DNA of 7,631 nt from Dehalococcoidia bacterium (GTDB lineage Bacteria > Chloroflexota > Dehalococcoidia > JAUSJJ01), in NCBI GenBank assembly GCA_030647705.1, contig JAUSJJ010000066.1, forward strand, positions 1 to 7,631. The letters run 5' to 3'. Below, piece after piece: positions 5,634 to 7,631 of this stretch. The notes under the pieces are model-generated. The model did no database searches. It was not told where the DNA came from and saw nothing but the letters and a program-made list of their open reading frames with translations. Both the position numbers and the translations under genes were made by a program. Every line of letters starts with the position of its first letter. Within the stretch, counting starts at the first letter, position 1.

Positions 5634-6194
5634 TCAGGTAGTCGTCTGCCGCCTGAGCCGCCTTGCCCAATGCTTCCGGAACTTATCTACCTTGGGCGAG
5701 ATCACTAATTGGCAGTACGCCCGTTCTGGATGCTTGGAGGAGTAATCCTGGTGATGTTCCTCCGCCGAATAGAACTTACCAAACGGCTCAATTTCGGTGA
5801 CCACGGGCGCTGCCCACTGGCCGGATTCGTTGAGTTCCTCAACAACGTCCTTGGCGATCGCCTTTTGCCGATGGTCATGGTAGAAGATCGCGGAACGGTA
5901 TTGTGTCCCCATGTCCGCGCCCTGGCGGTTCACGGTGGTTGGATCATGGATAGAGAAGAATATCTCCAGGATGTCACGGTATGAGATCTTTGCAGGATCG
6001 AAGGTTACCTGCACCGCCTCGGCATGGCCGGTGGTATCGGTGCATACTTGCTCGTAGGTCGGATTGACCGTGACGCCGCCCGTGTAGCCGGAGACTACCC
6101 TCTCGACGCCGTCAATCTCTCGAAAGACCGCCTCGATGCACCAGAAACAGCCGCCGGCGAGAGTCGCCACTTCGGAAGGAGTGCGTTGCTTCAT
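5634..6194 (-). CDS. msrA: Peptide-methionine (S)-S-oxide reductase MsrA
   Basis: This 186-residue enzyme reduces the S epimer of methionine sulfoxide, free or in proteins, in the cytoplasm. The signature GGCFWC begins at Gly14 and holds the catalytic Cys16 (plus Cys19). It is followed by GVERVVSGYTGG, NPTYEQVCTDTTGHAEAV, the HDPT and GTQYRS stretch (about 83-101) and the AEEHHQDY segment (144-151). Cys161 in AYCQLVISPK and Cys51 are candidates for resolving the disulfide. The start is ATG at 6194, with GGGAGG seven bases upstream; this ATG overlaps the msrB stop codon by four bases (ATGA), showing translational coupling. Length and motif order are complete, and nothing looks broken. Confidence 0.97.
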   Translation of the reverse strand: MKQRTPSEVATLAGGCFWCIEAVFREIDGVERVVSGYTGGVTVNPTYEQVCTDTTGHAEAVQVTFDPAKISYRDILEIFFSIHDPTTVNRQGADMGTQYRSAIFYHDHRQKAIAKDVVEELNESGQWAAPVVTEIEPFGKFYSAEEHHQDYSSKHPERAYCQLVISPKVDKFRKHWARRLRRQTTT

Positions 6195-6640
6195 AGTTTT
6201 GCCTCCCGTACGAATTCCAGCGCGAAGCCGTTCATACAATAGCGCTTGCCGGTTGGCGGAGGGCCGTCATCGAAGACATGGCCAAGGTGGGAACCGCACC
6301 GGGCACAGAGCACTTCCGTCCGCACCATTCCCAAAGAGGCGTCAGGCTGCTCGATCACGTTCAGCGGAGATATCGGCTCGTAGAAGCTGGGCCAGCCCGT
6401 CCCGGACTCGAACTTGGTGGAGCTTCGGAAAAGGTCGGTGTGACAACGCACACACCTGAACACACCCGGTTTGTGTACCTCGTCGAACGGGCAGGAGCCC
6501 GGCGCCTCGGTTCCCTTCCTGGTGGTGATCTGGTACTGCTGCTCGGTCAGCAACCTTTTCCATTCCGCGTCCGACTTCTCGATTCGGTCTAGGGTCAGTA
6601 CCCCGTTCCGCTTCGCGTCGTAGATCTGGATTGTTCCCAT
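6191..6640 (-). CDS. msrB: Peptide-methionine (R)-S-oxide reductase MsrB
   Basis: This 149-residue enzyme reduces the R epimer of methionine sulfoxide and so complements MsrA. It has two structural zinc knuckles, Cys63/Cys66 (CVRC) and Cys112/Cys115 (CARC). The family core SGTGWPSFYEPI lies at 79-90 and HLGHVFDDGP at 118-127. The catalytic cysteine is Cys135 in RYCMNGFALEF, where most homologues have RYCINS or RYCVNS. An extra Cys50 (GSCPF) before the first knuckle is a possible resolving cysteine. The start is ATG at 6640, with GGGAGG six bases upstream. It is the first gene of the operon, msrA follows with a four-base overlap, and an extended -10 promoter lies just upstream. Reducing power would come from thioredoxin. 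Confidence 0.97.
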   Translation of the reverse strand: MGTIQIYDAKRNGVLTLDRIEKSDAEWKRLLTEQQYQITTRKGTEAPGSCPFDEVHKPGVFRCVRCHTDLFRSSTKFESGTGWPSFYEPISPLNVIEQPDASLGMVRTEVLCARCGSHLGHVFDDGPPPTGKRYCMNGFALEFVREAKL

Positions 6641-6646
6641 GTCCTA

Positions 6647-6652
6647 CCTCCC
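6647..6652 (-). promoter_or_regulatory. Ribosome binding site of msrB
   Basis: On the minus strand GGGAGG ends six bases before the msrB ATG at 6640, a strong site at normal spacing. Confidence 0.75.
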
Positions 6653-6669
6653 AAGGTCCTCCAAGATCC

Positions 6670-6698
6670 ATTATAACATCGGGGCGGGCGGGTAGCAC
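6670..6698 (-). promoter_or_regulatory. Extended -10 promoter of the msrBA operon
   Basis: On the minus strand the perfect -10 TATAAT (6675-6670) is preceded by TGT, giving the extended form TGnTATAAT. A weak -35, GTGCTA (6698-6693), lies 17 bases further up. The start would be near 6663 and the leader about 23 bases, consistent with the ribosome site at 6652-6647. Confidence 0.65.
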
Positions 6699-6712
6699 GG
6701 GGGACGAGACGG

Positions 6713-6741
6713 TTTACACGGAGCTTTTCCTGAGCTAGTAT
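6713..6741 (+). promoter_or_regulatory. Probable promoter of the YyaL-like gene
   Basis: TTTACA (6713-6718, 5 of 6) and TAGTAT (6736-6741, 4 of 6) are separated by exactly 17 bases. The expected start is near 6748, giving a leader of about 78 bases. It is divergent from the msrB promoter, and the two -35 elements are only 14 bases apart. Confidence 0.5.
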
Positions 6742-6780
6742 GGAGAGTATGAGGGGTAGGGCCCCATCCGGATAACAGTA

Positions 6781-6809
6781 CCGCCACAAACAGCCACATT
6801 GGGTGGCGG
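6781..6809 (+). promoter_or_regulatory. Leader hairpin just upstream of the YyaL-like ribosome site
   Basis: CCGCCAC (6781-6787) pairs with GTGGCGG (6803-6809). An alternative shorter stem pairs CCAC (6794-6797) with GTGG (6803-6806). The structure ends three bases before the first AGGAGG at 6813, so it could affect translation start. Its role is not shown. Confidence 0.35.
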
Positions 6810-6812
6810 GGG

Positions 6813-6821
6813 AGGAGGAGG
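6813..6821 (+). promoter_or_regulatory. Tandem ribosome binding site supporting the GTG start at 6826
   Basis: Overlapping AGGAGG motifs at 6813-6818 and 6816-6821 precede GTG 6826 by 7 and 4 bases. No in-frame ATG is near, so GTG is the likely start. Confidence 0.7.
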
Positions 6822-6825
6822 TCTG

Positions 6826-7631
6826 GTGTCCAATCGGCTGGCCAAGGAAACAAGTCCATATCTGCTGCAGCACGCGAACAACCCGGTGGACTGGTACCCC
6901 TGGGGCGAGGAAGCCCTGAGCCGCGCCCGCAATGAGGATAAACCCATTCTACTGAGCATCGGCTATTCGGCATGTCACTGGTGCCATGTCATGGCTCACG
7001 AGAGCTTTGAGAACGCTGAGATCGCCGGCCTGATGAATGAACTGTACGTGAACATCAAAGTGGACCGGGAAGAGCGGCCCGATCTGGACACCATCTACAT
7101 GAAGGCAGTGCAGTCCGTTACCGGCAGCGGCGGCTGGCCCTTGACGGTGTTCCTGACCCCCGATGGCAAACCGTTCTTTGGAGGGACATATTTTCCTCCT
7201 CAGGATATCCCCTCTACACCCGGCCTCCCTCGCGTGCTCCGGGCGGTTGCCGATGCCTACCGCAACCGCCGTGGCGATGTTGAGCATGCGGTCAAGCAGA
7301 TACTGGCCGTGCTGGCTTCGGAGACAAAGGGGCCCGCTACCGTGCAGCCGCTTGTCACCGATATTTTGCGGCAGGCCTATGCCTCTCTGCTGCGCGAATT
7401 CGATCAGGTCAACGGAGGTTTCGGCGGCGCGCCCAAGTTCCCTCAGCCCATGGTACTGGAGTTCCTGCTCCGATACTTCTCTCGCACCGGCGACGTCTCT
7501 GCTTTGCAGATGGCGGACTCGACGCTTGAGAAGATGGCCAGGGGAGGAATCTACGACCAATTGAGGGGAGGTTTTCATCGCTATGCCACGGACGCCGGTT
7601 GGCAGGCGCCGCATTTCGAGAAGATGCTGTA
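6826..7631 (+). CDS. YyaL/DUF255 thioredoxin-domain protein (3' partial)
   Basis: These are the first 268 residues of a protein of the YyaL / spermatogenesis-associated-protein-20 family, normally about 650-700 residues, cut by the right edge. The N-terminal hallmark [21 protein letters not shown] (3-23) is followed by a thioredoxin-like domain with Cys50-His-Trp-Cys53 ([15 protein letters not shown]). Further on come [10 protein letters not shown] and [24 protein letters not shown]. The start of the (alpha/alpha)6 barrel region shows [13 protein letters not shown], then [17 protein letters not shown]. The biochemical role of the family is not settled; the CxxC suggests a redox function, and the barrel resembles sugar-epimerase folds. 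No signal peptide is seen. It starts at GTG 6826 with a strong tandem Shine-Dalgarno site. It stands divergent to msrBA, which suits a link to oxidative damage repair. Confidence 0.93.
   Translation, partial: MSNRLAKETSPYLLQHANNPVDWYPWGEEALSRARNEDKPILLSIGYSACHWCHVMAHESFENAEIAGLMNELYVNIKVDREERPDLDTIYMKAVQSVTGSGGWPLTVFLTPDGKPFFGGTYFPPQDIPSTPGLPRVLRAVADAYRNRRGDVEHAVKQILAVLASETKGPATVQPLVTDILRQAYASLLREFDQVNGGFGGAPKFPQPMVLEFLLRYFSRTGDVSALQMADSTLEKMARGGIYDQLRGGFHRYATDAGWQAPHFEKML

Noticed and set aside
6195..6239. N-terminal extension of msrA by 15 residues
   Set aside because: It would run into msrB coding sequence and past the GGGAGG site at 6202-6207, which fits ATG 6194.
6949..7614. 221-residue open frame on the minus strand
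   Set aside because: It is antisense to the clear YyaL-like coding region and has no motif of its own.

Overview
The window carries ordinary bacterial chromosomal DNA of moderately high GC: parts or all of nine protein genes, compact spacing, strong Shine-Dalgarno sites and sigma-70-like promoters. The gene mix suggests a Chloroflexota bacterium, most likely of the Dehalococcoidia or a related environmental lineage. The clues are a trimethylamine-dehydrogenase-like flavoenzyme, a DUF5679 zinc ribbon, a crotonase, a UroD/MtaA-type protein, a YyaL-type protein and GC-rich hairpin repeats. This assignment is an inference from gene content, not from a marker gene. No rRNA, tRNA, CRISPR array, phage gene or insertion sequence was seen.

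Left part (1-1953, + strand): the 3' portion of a large FMN/4Fe-4S/FAD oxidoreductase enters from the left edge and ends at 1543. A clear promoter follows, then a 45-residue zinc-ribbon protein (DUF5679) and a strong hairpin terminator.

Centre-left (1954-3373, - strand): a crotonase-fold protein is followed downstream by a SnoaL/NTF2-like protein. They are separated by 166 bases holding two GC-rich inverted repeats. Both may act on small acyl or keto metabolites, but no substrate can be read from the sequence.

Centre (3386-4541, + strand): a divergent promoter region drives a YfcE-type metallophosphoesterase, apparently from a leaderless or nearly leaderless transcript. A VOC/methylmalonyl-CoA-epimerase-like protein follows.

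Right part (4591-6640, - strand): msrB and msrA overlap by four bases and form a methionine sulfoxide repair operon under an extended -10 promoter. A UroD/MtaA-family protein with a His-x-Cys...Cys zinc site lies 50 bases downstream and may be co-transcribed. Divergent from msrB, the start of a YyaL/DUF255 thioredoxin-domain gene (6826 onward, + strand) runs off the right edge. msrBA plus this CxxC protein look like a redox-maintenance neighbourhood.

No wholly new multi-gene system is evident. The most notable points are family members whose catalytic residues depart from the textbook pattern: the crotonase, the phosphoesterase and the flavoenzyme. The zinc-site UroD homologue next to msrBA and the leaderless promoter are also worth a look.
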